DNA of 64,000 bases from JAGRCP01 sp942490705 (GTDB lineage: Bacteria > Chloroflexota > Anaerolineae > Caldilineales > Caldilineaceae). The DNA is taken from contig CALNXY010000006.1 of the NCBI GenBank assembly GCA_942490705.1, positions 362,257 to 426,256 on the forward strand, given 5' to 3'. Made by a program: the position numbers and the translations under genes. Below are positions 46,420 through 55,481 of this stretch, piece by piece (position 1 is the stretch's first letter; each line of letters begins with the position of its first letter). The notes beneath the pieces were generated by a model that worked only from the letters and a program-made list of their open reading frames with translations, was not told the DNA's origin and did not search any database.

Positions 46420-47066
46420 GGCGACAACCGTTCGACTCGCCACAGCCCGGCGTCACCATCAGCAGGCCGGAAGCAAAGGCGGTCATGGAGGCGATAGGGC
46501 CCGCCCTGCCAGAATTCGATCAGCGTCGGCGAAAGGCGGTAACCGCCCCAAAAAGGCGGGCGTTCCGGCTCGGTCTCCGCATAGTGCGCCTCCAGCTCGG
46601 CATGGCGCGCTTCCAGCACGCTGCGATCGGGAATCACCCGGCTCTGCGCCGAGACCCAGGCGCCCAGACGGCTGCCCTTGGGCCGGCTGTGATAGTAGGC
46701 GTCCGACTCTTGCGGCGCGAGTTTGGCCACCGCGCCCTCAATACGAATCTGGCGCTCCAACGGTCCCCACCAAAAGACCAGGGCCGCCCAGGGATTCTGC
46801 GCCAGCTCTTCTCCTTTGCGGCTCTCATAGTTCGTAAAGAAGTCAAAGCCTGCTGCGGTCGCGCCGCGCAGGAGCACCATACGCGCCGACGGACGCCCTT
46901 CGCGGGTCGCCGTCGCCAGCGTCATGGCGTTGGGCTCATGCATGCCCTGCGCAGCGGCATCCTCCAGCCAGGCATGGAAGAGCGTTAGGGGATCATCGCC
47001 CACATCCGCCTCCAGCAACCGGCCCCGATCATACTCCTTACGAATATTCGACAAATGCAGCGCCAT
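46416..47066 (-). CDS. pdxH: Pyridoxamine 5'-phosphate oxidase
   Basis: 216-residue FMN enzyme that makes pyridoxal 5'-phosphate from the pyridoxine/pyridoxamine phosphates. The ATG at 47066 follows GAGGGAG closely; a GTG at 47069 is less likely. Family marks are NAMTLATATREGRPSARMVLL, FFTNYESRKGEEL, the FMN-binding ERQIRIEGAVAKL segment and the C-terminal PPFWGGYRL...FRPADGDAGLWRVERLSP with the RxxxxxxW-x-x-x-R-L-x-P signature. Confidence 0.96.
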   Translation of the reverse strand: MALHLSNIRKEYDRGRLLEADVGDDPLTLFHAWLEDAAAQGMHEPNAMTLATATREGRPSARMVLLRGATAAGFDFFTNYESRKGEELAQNPWAALVFWWGPLERQIRIEGAVAKLAPQESDAYYHSRPKGSRLGAWVSAQSRVIPDRSVLEARHAELEAHYAETEPERPPFWGGYRLSPTLIEFWQGGPYRLHDRLCFRPADGDAGLWRVERLSP

Positions 47067-47074
47067 CACACTCC

Positions 47075-47117
47075 CTCAATCCCAAATCCACAATCCCAAA
47101 TCCGCAATCGACAATCC
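47075..47117. repeat. Tandem CAATCCCAAATCC micro-repeat upstream of pdxH
   Basis: Three degenerate copies of a 14-15 base unit (CAATCCCAAATCCAC, CAATCCCAAATCCG, CAATCGACAATCCC) lie in the gap between pdxH and the Rieske oxygenase gene. The same family is present inside the helicase gene at 44802-44840. Confidence 0.6.
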
Positions 47118-47126
47118 CCACTTGAA

Positions 47127-48173
47127 TCACCACGTACTGCGCGCCTTCTTTCCCATCAGATCCGTCAGCTTGAGCTGGGCATCGTCGGCCGCATCGCTTT
47201 CGGTCCACTCACCCAGGTAGGGGGCCACGCGCCCGTTGATCGGCAGCCCGCGTCCATCTACAAAACCGAGTTGGCGCAAGCGATAGCGCCGGGCCGAAAA
47301 GATGGCGTCCTCTTCGCGGATGCGCCGGGCCGACTGTTTCATGAAGAAGCGCATGAAGGGCCAGCCGTTGCCCGGCACGGCCGTCTGCGGCACGTGATAG
47401 GTCTCATGGATAATGGTGCGATCGGCGCTCAGCGGCGTCAGGTGACTTTCGATCACCAGGCCTACGGCGAGACCATCATAGACTTCGTTGCGAATCTGGA
47501 AGGGCGTGGGCGCCCAGACGCGCGTGCGCGTCTTGAGTGACTTGCCCAGCGGCAGCTTGTAGCCCAGCTCGACCAGATTGATCTCGCCTTCACGGCCCAA
47601 GTGTTCACAGTGGTTGAAGACCGTGTCGTGATATTCGGCCGGGTGCAGGAAGTCCAGATAGTTTTCCTGGACGTGATAGACGTCCGAGTCGATTTCAATA
47701 TCAAACCAAAACGAGAGTGCGTTCTCAGGCCGCGCCTGGACGGGCGGCAGTGTGATCTCGTCCATCTCCCACGGCAGGCGGACCCAGAGCAGAATGCCGT
47801 CGTCGTGGGCCAGATAGCGGGGCAACTTGAGGCGCGGCCGATCCAGGCAGTAGCCGTTGCGGAATTGCCAGCCGTGCCACGGACAGGTGAGCGTGCCATC
47901 GGCTGTCACGCGCCCTTCGCCCAGGGGCCCGCCCCAGTGCGGGCAGACGGCCGATGCGGCGTGGACCTGGTGCGTATCATCCTGCGTACGCCAGAAGACG
48001 ATCTCCTGATCGGCGATGGTGCGGTTGAGCGTGCCGCCCGGTTTGAGCGCCTCGCTGAAGGCAGCGACATACCACTGGCCGGCATGCGGATCACTTCGCC
48101 CCGATGTGGACGCACCGCCGTTGCTTGAAGTCCCATTTTCGTGACTGCCGTGATGGCTTGGTTCGTGTGTCAT
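47127..48173 (-). CDS. Rieske-type aromatic ring-hydroxylating oxygenase, alpha-subunit-like
   Basis: 348 residues. After a His/Ser/Gly-rich N-terminus, the Rieske domain binds its [2Fe-2S] cluster with CPHWGGPLG and CPWHGWQF. The mononuclear iron site is NYLDFLHPAEYH (Asn, Asp, His, His spaced as in ring-hydroxylating oxygenases). Such stand-alone proteins act as oxygenases or O-demethylases on aromatic or terpenoid compounds, with electrons from unlinked reductases. It is not obviously in an operon with a reductase here. Confidence 0.9.
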   Translation of the reverse strand: MTHEPSHHGSHENGTSSNGGASTSGRSDPHAGQWYVAAFSEALKPGGTLNRTIADQEIVFWRTQDDTHQVHAASAVCPHWGGPLGEGRVTADGTLTCPWHGWQFRNGYCLDRPRLKLPRYLAHDDGILLWVRLPWEMDEITLPPVQARPENALSFWFDIEIDSDVYHVQENYLDFLHPAEYHDTVFNHCEHLGREGEINLVELGYKLPLGKSLKTRTRVWAPTPFQIRNEVYDGLAVGLVIESHLTPLSADRTIIHETYHVPQTAVPGNGWPFMRFFMKQSARRIREEDAIFSARRYRLRQLGFVDGRGLPINGRVAPYLGEWTESDAADDAQLKLTDLMGKKARSTW

Positions 48174-48265
48174 GCGTTCTCTTTCCTTGCGACTTGATTG
48201 AGAACAGCATACCGCAATTTACCGGAAAAGACTGTAAAACGCACCCGGTTTTCCCTATCCATTGT

Positions 48266-49642
48266 TTATCCGTTCCCGTTCCCTTCCGCTGTTCCAGCCA
48301 ACCGATAGAGCAACGCCGCGCCTGTTTTGATGCCGTCGATGAAGCGCTCCACTTCCAGGTTCTCGTTGGGCGAATGATTGGCCTCGTCCGGGTTGGCATA
48401 GGGAATGCCAAAGGCCGGCACGCCGAGAATTTTGGTGAAGGCGTAGTCCGGCAGGCTGCCGCCTTTGGCCGGCACGAGCAGCGGCTCCTCCCCACGCCCG
48501 TCGCGCACCGCCTGCTGCAGCGGGGCGGTAAAGGGCGAATCCAATGGCGTCTTGGACGGATCCATGCCGTGCATGGGAATAAACTCGACGCCGGGTGCGT
48601 GGCGCTCCACGTGGGCTGCAACCTTGGCGAAAATGTCATCCACGGTCTGGGCTTCGATCAGGCGAATGTCGCACTTGCAGAACGCCTCGCCGGGCAGCAC
48701 GGTCTTGGTCCCTTGGCCGCCATAGCCGCCGTGAAAGCCGTTGATGGTGAGCGTGGGCCAGAGCGCGAGGCGGTCGTAGTACCCTCGATCCTGGGGCGCA
48801 TCCAGTTCAGTCAGATCCAGCTTGCGCTTGACAGCGTCGACGTCGACCGGAAGCGCGGCCAGGGCCCGGCGCTCCAGATCGGTGGGCGGCTCGACATGAT
48901 CATAGAAGCCGTCGATGGTGATCTCACCCCTGTCGTTCTTCATCGTGCCCAGGAGGTGGACCAGCGTCCAGATCGGATTGGGCGCGATGCCGCCAAAGCC
49001 GCCGGAGTGGAGGTCCCGGTTGGCGCCCCGCGCGCGTAATTCGAACGTGGCCACCCCGCGCACGCCGAACGAGACACAGGAACGTCCGCTCTCGTGGACC
49101 GGACCGTCGGCCGTGACGACCAGGTCGGCCTGGAGCAGATCTTTGTGCTCGCGTACGAATTCAGCAATGTGGGGGCTGCCGACTTCTTCCTCCCCTTCAA
49201 GCAGTACAAGCACGTTGCAGGGCAATTGCCCGGCCACGGCCAGCCATGACTCGATGGCCAGCAGTTGGGCAAAGTGCTGGCCCTTGTTGTCGCCCACGCC
49301 CCGCCCGTAGATGCGTCCGTCGCGGATCTCCGGCGCAAAGGGCGGCGAAACCCATGCCTCCAGCGGATCGGGCGGCTGCACGTCATAGTGGCCGTAGAGC
49401 AACACCGTGGGCGCGCCGGGCGCGTCCATGCGCCGGCCCAGCACCATGGGCCAGCCGGCCGTGGGCATGAGGTCGGCCTCCATGCCCAGGTCGCGCAGGC
49501 GGGCGACAAGAAAATCCGCCACCTCACCGATGCCGACGCCGTGCGCGCTGATGCTGGGCATGCTGACGTACTCGATCAGGCGTTGGATGAAGCCGTCGCG
49601 CTGGGCGTCAATGTGCGCCAGCACGGCATTGAGGTCGGACAT
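48266..49642 (-). CDS. M20 family metallopeptidase/dipeptidase
   Basis: 458 residues. The ATG at 49642 (MSDLNAVLAHIDAQ) has AAGGAG upstream; the frame is open to 49834 but that part is not conserved-looking. The two-zinc site is seen in LLYGHYDVQPP, GRGVGDNKGQ, LLEGEEEVGSPH with the catalytic Glu, and TADGPVHESG; a final ligand His is in ANHSPNENL. The inserted dimerisation domain is present. Likely a cytosolic dipeptidase or amidohydrolase similar to carnosinase-like enzymes. Confidence 0.93.
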   Translation of the reverse strand: MSDLNAVLAHIDAQRDGFIQRLIEYVSMPSISAHGVGIGEVADFLVARLRDLGMEADLMPTAGWPMVLGRRMDAPGAPTVLLYGHYDVQPPDPLEAWVSPPFAPEIRDGRIYGRGVGDNKGQHFAQLLAIESWLAVAGQLPCNVLVLLEGEEEVGSPHIAEFVREHKDLLQADLVVTADGPVHESGRSCVSFGVRGVATFELRARGANRDLHSGGFGGIAPNPIWTLVHLLGTMKNDRGEITIDGFYDHVEPPTDLERRALAALPVDVDAVKRKLDLTELDAPQDRGYYDRLALWPTLTINGFHGGYGGQGTKTVLPGEAFCKCDIRLIEAQTVDDIFAKVAAHVERHAPGVEFIPMHGMDPSKTPLDSPFTAPLQQAVRDGRGEEPLLVPAKGGSLPDYAFTKILGVPAFGIPYANPDEANHSPNENLEVERFIDGIKTGAALLYRLAGTAEGNGNG

Positions 49643-49850
49643 GGGGCGTCTCCTTGGGATGAGTGGGGCTTGAGGCGTGAAGACGTGAAGCGTGAAACCA
49701 TGAGACGGAATGCTGGGATGAACCGGCCTGCTGAAAATGATCATTGGCCGCCTGCTCCTGCACCTTTGGTTGTGCAAAATCGGTCGGGCTATGCATACGC
49801 TGTGCCAGGATAGAACGCCGCCCACATTTCTCATGCGGGCGGCGAGTCAC

Positions 49851-50735
49851 TTACTTCTTTGCCTTATTGCTGGTTGTTTTGGCAGGTTTGGCGGGCTTCT
49901 TGGTCTTGGCCCCGGGCGTCGTGGCCCGTGCCGCGCGCACCTTTTCAGCCTCGGCTTGGAGCTTTGCGATCTCTTTTTCGACTGACTTGGCGGTCGGGAT
50001 GGGTTGTTCCACCGGTTCCAGGTCGATGGTAATTGCTCGCGTGGCGCTGTCTGGCGTCATGACGCGCAAGCTTCGCCCGCTCTGCTGGAGTTGGGCGCCC
50101 ACGCTATGAAGATTGTCGCCCGTGTGTACCAGCATTGTCCCCAGCTTGCGGAATTGCTCTGAGACATTCGAAAAGTCGGTACTGATCTCCGAAATGCGAT
50201 CGGCGCTGCTGTGGAACCGCTCGGCTACGTTATGACTGAGCGCATTCTCTTCCAAATCAATGCCGGAGAGCACGTTGAAGCCCATGACTTCGGTGAACTG
50301 GGGCTTGATTGATGGGATGCGCACGCCGTCAAGCTGCTCGCCCAACTGTTGGATGAGCAGCGCCACTTGCTCCAGCTGCACATTGCAGCGTTCCAAGGCA
50401 ATGGCCGCCATGCCCGTCATCTCGTAGGCGCTGATGACTTCATCGTCCTTGCTGTCGCCCGTGAGCAGGGTCGACGCACGCTCGGCACTGAGACCGGCCG
50501 TCTCGATGCCGACGCCGGTCTTGTCGAGCAATTCCGGCAGCCGCTCGATCAACTCGCCCAGGTGTTCCTTGTTGTCGTTGATATAGGTAATTGCATTAGT
50601 GATAGATTCTTGATACGTAGTCACATACTCGACTGTCTGCGCGAGCTGTTCCCGTTCTTCCCACAGCTTGTTGACGACTTCGGCAACCTTGCTGAGGTCG
50701 AGATCATCCAGATTGCTAAAGATCTGTTTGCGCAT
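49851..50735 (-). CDS. Coiled-coil protein with a histone-H1-like Lys/Ala/Pro tail, unknown function
   Basis: 294 residues; no family recognised. The central part is largely helical and rich in heptad-like patterns (NVAERFHSSADRISEIS, VHTGDNLHSVGAQLQQSGRSL), resembling phasin or DNA-organising proteins. The last 45 residues are very basic and Ala/Pro-rich, with PAKPAK and TSNKAKK motifs as in H1-like nucleoid proteins or polyhydroxyalkanoate phasins. DNA binding or granule coating are both possible. It is followed on the minus strand by no close gene and preceded by the DUF937 gene. Confidence 0.7.
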   Translation of the reverse strand: MRKQIFSNLDDLDLSKVAEVVNKLWEEREQLAQTVEYVTTYQESITNAITYINDNKEHLGELIERLPELLDKTGVGIETAGLSAERASTLLTGDSKDDEVISAYEMTGMAAIALERCNVQLEQVALLIQQLGEQLDGVRIPSIKPQFTEVMGFNVLSGIDLEENALSHNVAERFHSSADRISEISTDFSNVSEQFRKLGTMLVHTGDNLHSVGAQLQQSGRSLRVMTPDSATRAITIDLEPVEQPIPTAKSVEKEIAKLQAEAEKVRAARATTPGAKTKKPAKPAKTTSNKAKK

Positions 50736-50799
50736 GGCGCGTCCTCCGTTGGTTCAACCGACAAATGAATGCAAGTTTGACTCTGGCCACACCAGTGTC

Positions 50800-51387
50800 T
50801 CAGCGATTCCCGAAGAGCTTGCTCACCATGTTCATGACGTCATCGATGGCCGAACCGTCGTGATCAAAGTCCAAAATGACGTTGAGCGTTTGCATCAGAT
50901 TGGGCCTTGCTGCCTCGTCGATCTGCTGCTGGGTGCCAAGAAATGCAGACAGATCGCTCGTGCTAAAGCCATTTTGCTGCTGCTCTTTGCCCAGCGCGCC
51001 CATCACCAGCGGCGCCGCGATTTGCATCAACTGGGCGACTTGATCGGCGTTCAGATTGCTTGCCTGCGCCAGGCCCTGATTCACCACTGACTCCTTCGGC
51101 CCCAGGATATGACCGAGAATCGCTGCGCCATTTGCTACGTCCGGGTTACTGAGGAAGCTGGACAGATTATTCAAGATCGTCCCATCGTGATCTTCTGCCA
51201 GCGCCTGATGCAACGCCTGCGCCTCGGTTGGCTGCGACGCGTTTTTGGCCAAGGCTGAAACGAGCACCGGTAATGCGGCCTCCATCAATGACGTGGTGGC
51301 TTGCTCGTTCGTACCGATCTGCCGGCTCACCTGTGCGAGCGAATCGCCAGACATTTGCTGCATGATTTGTTCGGTCAAGACATCCAT
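50800..51387 (-). CDS. DUF937 domain protein
   Basis: 195 residues made of two homologous DUF937-like halves; marks are EDHDGTILNNLSSFLSNPD, NGAAILGHILGPKESVV and DFDHDGSAIDDVMNMVSKLFGN at the end. The DHDG patterns could bind calcium. GAGGAGA precedes the ATG. Biochemical role of the family is unknown. It lies upstream of the coiled-coil gene with a 64-base gap, so they may be co-transcribed. Confidence 0.88.
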   Translation of the reverse strand: MDVLTEQIMQQMSGDSLAQVSRQIGTNEQATTSLMEAALPVLVSALAKNASQPTEAQALHQALAEDHDGTILNNLSSFLSNPDVANGAAILGHILGPKESVVNQGLAQASNLNADQVAQLMQIAAPLVMGALGKEQQQNGFSTSDLSAFLGTQQQIDEAARPNLMQTLNVILDFDHDGSAIDDVMNMVSKLFGNR

Positions 51388-51480
51388 TGCATTCTCCTCG
51401 TTGGGCTTTCGTCAATTGAATTTCATCTACCTACAGGACCATAAACCGCAGAAGTCATCCGTTTCTCCGTAACTGTGGAC

Positions 51481-52902
51481 TCAATCTGTCTCAGTGATGG
51501 CTCGGCGGATGATGTCGAGCGCCTCCTGCACCCGATCGGCGTGTGTGCGAACGGAGAGAATGGCGATGCGCAGATAGACTGCACCGTCAATGCGCGTGCT
51601 GGAGAGCAGAATGCGCTGGCTGCGGTTGATCTGCTCCAGAAAGCGCAGCTGCGCATCGTCGTCGCCGCCGGCCAGGCGAAAGGCCACAACCGTCAGATCC
51701 GGCGCCCACGCCACCTCCAGGCGCGCATCTGCGGCCAGCACGGCGTAGGCGTGGCCGGCAAGATCCAGCTTCTCGTCGAGCTCGCGCCGGAAGGCATCCA
51801 CCCCATGAAGATGAAGCGGCAGCCACAAACGCAGGCCGCGAAAGTCCCGCGTCAGTTCGGGTGAGAGGGCATCAAAGTCCGGCAGAACGCTCTCGCCGTC
51901 GAGGTCCTGCATGTAGTCAGCCGACTCGGAAAAGGTGCGGCGCAGCGCAGCCCTTGAACGCACCACGACGGCGCCCGTGCCGAAGGGCAGAAAGAGCGTC
52001 TTGTGGGGGTCGAGCGTAATGGAGTCGGCCAACTCGATGCCGGCGAGCTTCGTCCGGCCCCGGTCTGTCAGCTGAAAGAGCCCGCCATAGGCCCCGTCTA
52101 CGTGGAACCAGGTCCCGAAATCGCGCGCGACCGCGGCCACCTCAGCCAGCGGATCGATGACGCCGGCGTTGGTAGTGCCGGCAGCCGCACAGACGCAGAC
52201 GGGTAGCAGCCCGGCGGCTCGATCCTGCGCCAGTCGCTGGCGCAGGTGGGCCACATCCAGCCGTAGCTCAGGCGTGGAGCGGATGACGCGCACGTGATCG
52301 CGCGCAATGCCGGCGATGCGCGCCGCCTTGACGATGGAACCATGCGCGTGTTCGCCCACGTAGATCGTGGCCCGGTCGGCCTGCCCGTCGGCGTAGCGCG
52401 TGCGTGCCGTGGTCACGGCAATCAGACCGGCGGCGGACCCGCCGGTGGTGAGCAAGCCCTGGGCATCGGCAGGGAAGGCGAAGAGATCACAGAGCCAGCG
52501 CAGCACGCTCTCCTCCAGCGCGACCAGCGCCGGCGCGGTCATGACCTTGCCGGTATAGCGGTTGAGCCCGCTGGCGAGGAAACCCGCCAGCGCGGCGGAA
52601 AAGATACCACCGCCGGGAATATAGGCGAGGTAGCTTGGCCCCGCCGTCTGATAGCTCTGTTCGGCCGCACGCTGGACGAGGCCGAGCAGCGCGTCAATCT
52701 CTCCGGGGGCGGCAGGCGGGGGCCGGCTGACCTCAGCAAGCAGACCAGGATCAGGGCTATTCAGCGATGCCGGGCTTCGTTCCAAGTTTTCAATGTTGGC
52801 GACGAGCAGGTCGAGAACTTCTGCCGTGAGCGCGCGCATCGCTTCGGCTGAAGGCTCCAGTGGGTAGTGTGCCTTGGGCATGGCGGTAATTTCGCTTGGC
52901 AT
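51481..52902 (-). CDS. Group II PLP-dependent amino acid decarboxylase (AADC-like)
   Basis: 473 residues. PLP lysine is Lys301 in TLDPHKTLFLP, the stacking His is His187 in GEHAHGSI, and the ring-N Asp is Asp269 in WFHVDGAYGG. The N-terminal domain (PGGGIFSAALAGFLASGLNRYTG) and C-terminal substrate domain fit aromatic L-amino-acid or glutamate decarboxylases; the specificity is not decided. It starts 12 bases after the lipase gene's stop, so both are likely in one transcript. No strong RBS is visible; the ATG at 52881 is an alternative. Confidence 0.92.
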   Translation of the reverse strand: MPSEITAMPKAHYPLEPSAEAMRALTAEVLDLLVANIENLERSPASLNSPDPGLLAEVSRPPPAAPGEIDALLGLVQRAAEQSYQTAGPSYLAYIPGGGIFSAALAGFLASGLNRYTGKVMTAPALVALEESVLRWLCDLFAFPADAQGLLTTGGSAAGLIAVTTARTRYADGQADRATIYVGEHAHGSIVKAARIAGIARDHVRVIRSTPELRLDVAHLRQRLAQDRAAGLLPVCVCAAAGTTNAGVIDPLAEVAAVARDFGTWFHVDGAYGGLFQLTDRGRTKLAGIELADSITLDPHKTLFLPFGTGAVVVRSRAALRRTFSESADYMQDLDGESVLPDFDALSPELTRDFRGLRLWLPLHLHGVDAFRRELDEKLDLAGHAYAVLAADARLEVAWAPDLTVVAFRLAGGDDDAQLRFLEQINRSQRILLSSTRIDGAVYLRIAILSVRTHADRVQEALDIIRRAITETD

Positions 52903-52914
52903 ACAGGTCGCTGC

Positions 52915-53748
52915 CTATACGCGGACGTCAAGCCAGGCGGCCACATCGTTGAGGACGCGGTCATGTTCCGGCTCGTTGAGGACTTCGTGATAGAGACCCT
53001 CGTAAATATTCAACGTCTTATCGGCTGAGCCGGCCTGGTCGTAGAGCATCTGCGCGCCGGCAGGGTTGACAAGCTTGTCGGCGCTGCCCTGCAGGACAAC
53101 AAAAGGCAGACGGATCTCTTCCATTCTCGCTGAGACAATGCCCATGGTCTTCAGCATTTCCGCGGCCAGTCGTGCCGGCGTCTTGCCGTGATAGACCAGC
53201 GGGTCATTGACGTACGCTGCGACGACAGCCGGGTCACGCGAGATATCGTTGGCGTCCAATGCCAGCACGCCCATGGTTGGGGCAACGGTTGAGAGCAGTT
53301 TGCCCATCAGGATGGTCGTCTGGGATACGCCGTCGCCCACCATCACCGCCGGGGCCGAGATGATTGCGCCGCGGAAGTCAGCCTGATGGTCGAGCAGGTA
53401 ATAAGTTGCAATCAGACCGCCCATGCTGTGGCCGAGCAGAAAGAGCGGCTTGCCCGGCTGCTGCTCTTCAACTAATGCGCAAAACTTTTCCAGCGTAGCG
53501 GTATAATCGGTAAAGCGATCAATCCCCTCGCGCTGCCCCTCTGACTGGCCATGGCCGAGATGGTCGAGTCCATAGATCGCATACCCCAGCGGCGCCAGGT
53601 GATTGACCACATTCATGTAGCGTCCGCTGTGCTCACCCAGGCCATGGACGACCACCACAACTGCCGTTGGGTCTTCGTCCGGCAGCCACGCCTGATAGTA
53701 AATATCGGTCCCGCGCACGCCCTGAAATCGTCCCTCGCTACGCTGCAT
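52915..53748 (-). CDS. Alpha/beta hydrolase, monoacylglycerol lipase-like
   Basis: 277 residues from the ATG at 53748, preceded by AAAGGAG. The nucleophile elbow is GHSMGG (Ser108), the oxyanion region is VVVHGLGEHSGRY, the Asp is in VLQGSADKLVNP and the catalytic His in LYHEVLNEPEHD, all in the order of bacterial monoacylglycerol lipases. No signal peptide, so it is cytoplasmic. Possibly co-transcribed with the decarboxylase. Confidence 0.93.
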   Translation of the reverse strand: MQRSEGRFQGVRGTDIYYQAWLPDEDPTAVVVVVHGLGEHSGRYMNVVNHLAPLGYAIYGLDHLGHGQSEGQREGIDRFTDYTATLEKFCALVEEQQPGKPLFLLGHSMGGLIATYYLLDHQADFRGAIISAPAVMVGDGVSQTTILMGKLLSTVAPTMGVLALDANDISRDPAVVAAYVNDPLVYHGKTPARLAAEMLKTMGIVSARMEEIRLPFVVLQGSADKLVNPAGAQMLYDQAGSADKTLNIYEGLYHEVLNEPEHDRVLNDVAAWLDVRV

Positions 53749-53859
53749 TGGATTTTCTCCTTTCACGCTGTTCGCCGTGAATCATCGCAGGTATAATCCA
53801 GTCTATTGTCTCACCAACGAAGTGCACAACGACAATTTTGAGACGTCACGCCTGCGCCC

Positions 53860-54738
53860 TCACATATGATGGCCGCCGCCCACGTAGATCAGCTGGCCCG
53901 TCACCCAGCGCGCCTGGGTCGAGGCCAGAAAGAGGGCCACGTCGGCCACATCGTCCGGCCGACCGACTCGACAGAGAGGCGTGTCGGCGACAGCGGCCTC
54001 TTCGATGGCCGGTGTAATCCACCCGGTCTGGATCGGTCCGGGTGAGATGGTGTTGACGGTAATTCCAAACTGGCCCAGCTCGGCCGCGGCGCTGCGGGCA
54101 TAGCCCTCGGCGGCAAGCTTGCTGGCGCCATAGCTGATCTCGGAGGGAAAGCAGTGCGCGCCGTCGGTGCTGATGGTGATGATGCGCCCCCAGCTGCGCG
54201 CGGCGGCAACATGGCGGTTGGCAAACTCAGCGATGAGCAGTGCGGTGGCGCGCGTGTTCACGGCAAAGGTCTTCTCAAGGCTCGCCGGCGTGATCTGCCC
54301 AGGCCGGTCGGTCCACGCCTCCACGGTGCGATTGGGCAGCGCATGCTCGCCGGGGACAAAGGTATCCGCGGTCCAGGCCGCGGCATTGTGGACCAACACA
54401 GCAACCGGCCCCAGCGACGCTTCGGCCTCATCAAAGAGGCGGGAAATCGCAGCGGCTTCGGCGAGATCAGCGGCCCAGGCCGTGGCTTCGACGCCATACG
54501 CGGCCAGTTCGCCCAGGACTTCACGCCCGTCTTTGGCGTTTTGCGCACGGTAGAAGCGCGCGCCGGGCGGCTGACCGGCATCGTCCGCTTGGAGGTCCTC
54601 ATCCAGCACCTGGTGCGTGTGCAGAAAAATCCTGGCGCCCTGGGCGGCAAAGGCGCGGGCGATCGCGGCGCCGATGCCGTGGGGATTGTTGGCGCCCGTG
54701 ATAGCGACAACCTTACCTGAAAGTCCGGGGTCGATCAT
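53860..54738 (-). CDS. Short-chain dehydrogenase/reductase (3-oxoacyl-ACP reductase-like)
   Basis: About 292 residues starting at MIDPGLSGKVVAITG (ATG 54738). The N-terminal glycine motif is TGANNPHGIGAAIA, an enlarged loop compared with classical SDRs (TGxxxGIG), as in enoyl-ACP-reductase-like or specialised SDRs. The catalytic Ser and Tyr-x3-Lys are in IITISTDG and ISYGASKLAAEG. The C-terminus IYVGGGHHM fits FabG-like proteins. RBS is weak. Substrate unknown. Confidence 0.88.
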   Translation of the reverse strand: MIDPGLSGKVVAITGANNPHGIGAAIARAFAAQGARIFLHTHQVLDEDLQADDAGQPPGARFYRAQNAKDGREVLGELAAYGVEATAWAADLAEAAAISRLFDEAEASLGPVAVLVHNAAAWTADTFVPGEHALPNRTVEAWTDRPGQITPASLEKTFAVNTRATALLIAEFANRHVAAARSWGRIITISTDGAHCFPSEISYGASKLAAEGYARSAAAELGQFGITVNTISPGPIQTGWITPAIEEAAVADTPLCRVGRPDDVADVALFLASTQARWVTGQLIYVGGGHHM

Positions 54739-54807
54739 GGCGAGTTGCGAAAGCCTCTCCCTGACGGGTTGCAAAACGATCACGCAGCGCCGCGTTCCGC
54801 GGCGCCC

Positions 54808-55323
54808 TCATCCGGCGCCCTCGCGCGTAGCGAAGTAAGTCCAGCTATCTAGATCGGGCGGCTGAATGCCCAGTTGGGTGAGCATGGTCATAACCTGGGC
54901 ACGGTGCTCGGTGGCGTGGTTGATCACCTGAGTCAGGACGATGGCGACGGGTACCGACCTTGGTTCGCCGTCCCAGTTTATCTCCAGGAAATCGGTCGCT
55001 TGTACGGTGGGCGCCGCTTCTATCAGTCCCGCGCCGCTCTCGCGAATTGAGGCCTGAAGCTCGGCCCAGGTCGGAGGCGGCGCGCCTTCGGGACGCCGGT
55101 ATGGTTGGCCGGTGACGATACGCCGCCAGTAGGAGTACTCGGCGCCGGCGATGTGTTCCGCCGTCTCACGGATCGTACCAAACGCGCCGACCGTGCCTGC
55201 ATCCAGCTCTGCATCGCTCAGTTCGGCGCACAGCGCAAAGAGGCGCGTATTGGCCCACAGGTTGTGGCGAAAGAGCGTCTCGATGGTTGGGTAATCCAGT
55301 CCTGCGCCTGAGTCTTCGATCAT
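54808..55323 (-). CDS. DinB family protein
   Basis: 171 residues, four-helix-bundle DinB/YfiT-like fold. The start ATG at 55323 (MIEDSGAGLDYP) is used; upstream codons lie in a short ORF. The three metal-ligand His are probably in TLFRHNLWANTRLF, TAEHIAGAEYSYWRRI and INHATEHRAQVMTML, as in DinB proteins that act as metal-dependent thiol transferases. Function in this organism unknown. Confidence 0.88.
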   Translation of the reverse strand: MIEDSGAGLDYPTIETLFRHNLWANTRLFALCAELSDAELDAGTVGAFGTIRETAEHIAGAEYSYWRRIVTGQPYRRPEGAPPPTWAELQASIRESGAGLIEAAPTVQATDFLEINWDGEPRSVPVAIVLTQVINHATEHRAQVMTMLTQLGIQPPDLDSWTYFATREGAG

Positions 55324-55327
55324 GTGG

Positions 55328-55468
55328 CTAGCTCGTTTCGTAAGCATAGGGTGTCGCGGTCGCAACAAACTTGACGAATTGCTCTGTTGCGATCTTGTCC
55401 AGCCCCGGAATTGTCATGCCGATGCGCTCATACTGATTGCAGTCGCGCATGAGTTCTTGAAGATCCAA
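55328..55468 (-). CDS. Small unrecognised ORF, 46 aa
   Basis: TTG start at 55468 (translated MDLQELMRDCNQYERIGM...) with GAGGG seven bases before it, and a stop only four bases before the DinB ATG. The product is 46 residues, mixed charged/hydrophobic, and not low-complexity. It could be a genuine small protein or the remnant C-terminus of a lost gene. No homology is known to me. Confidence 0.35.
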   Translation of the reverse strand: MDLQELMRDCNQYERIGMTIPGLDKIATEQFVKFVATATPYAYETS

Positions 55469-55481
55469 TTGACACCCTCAC

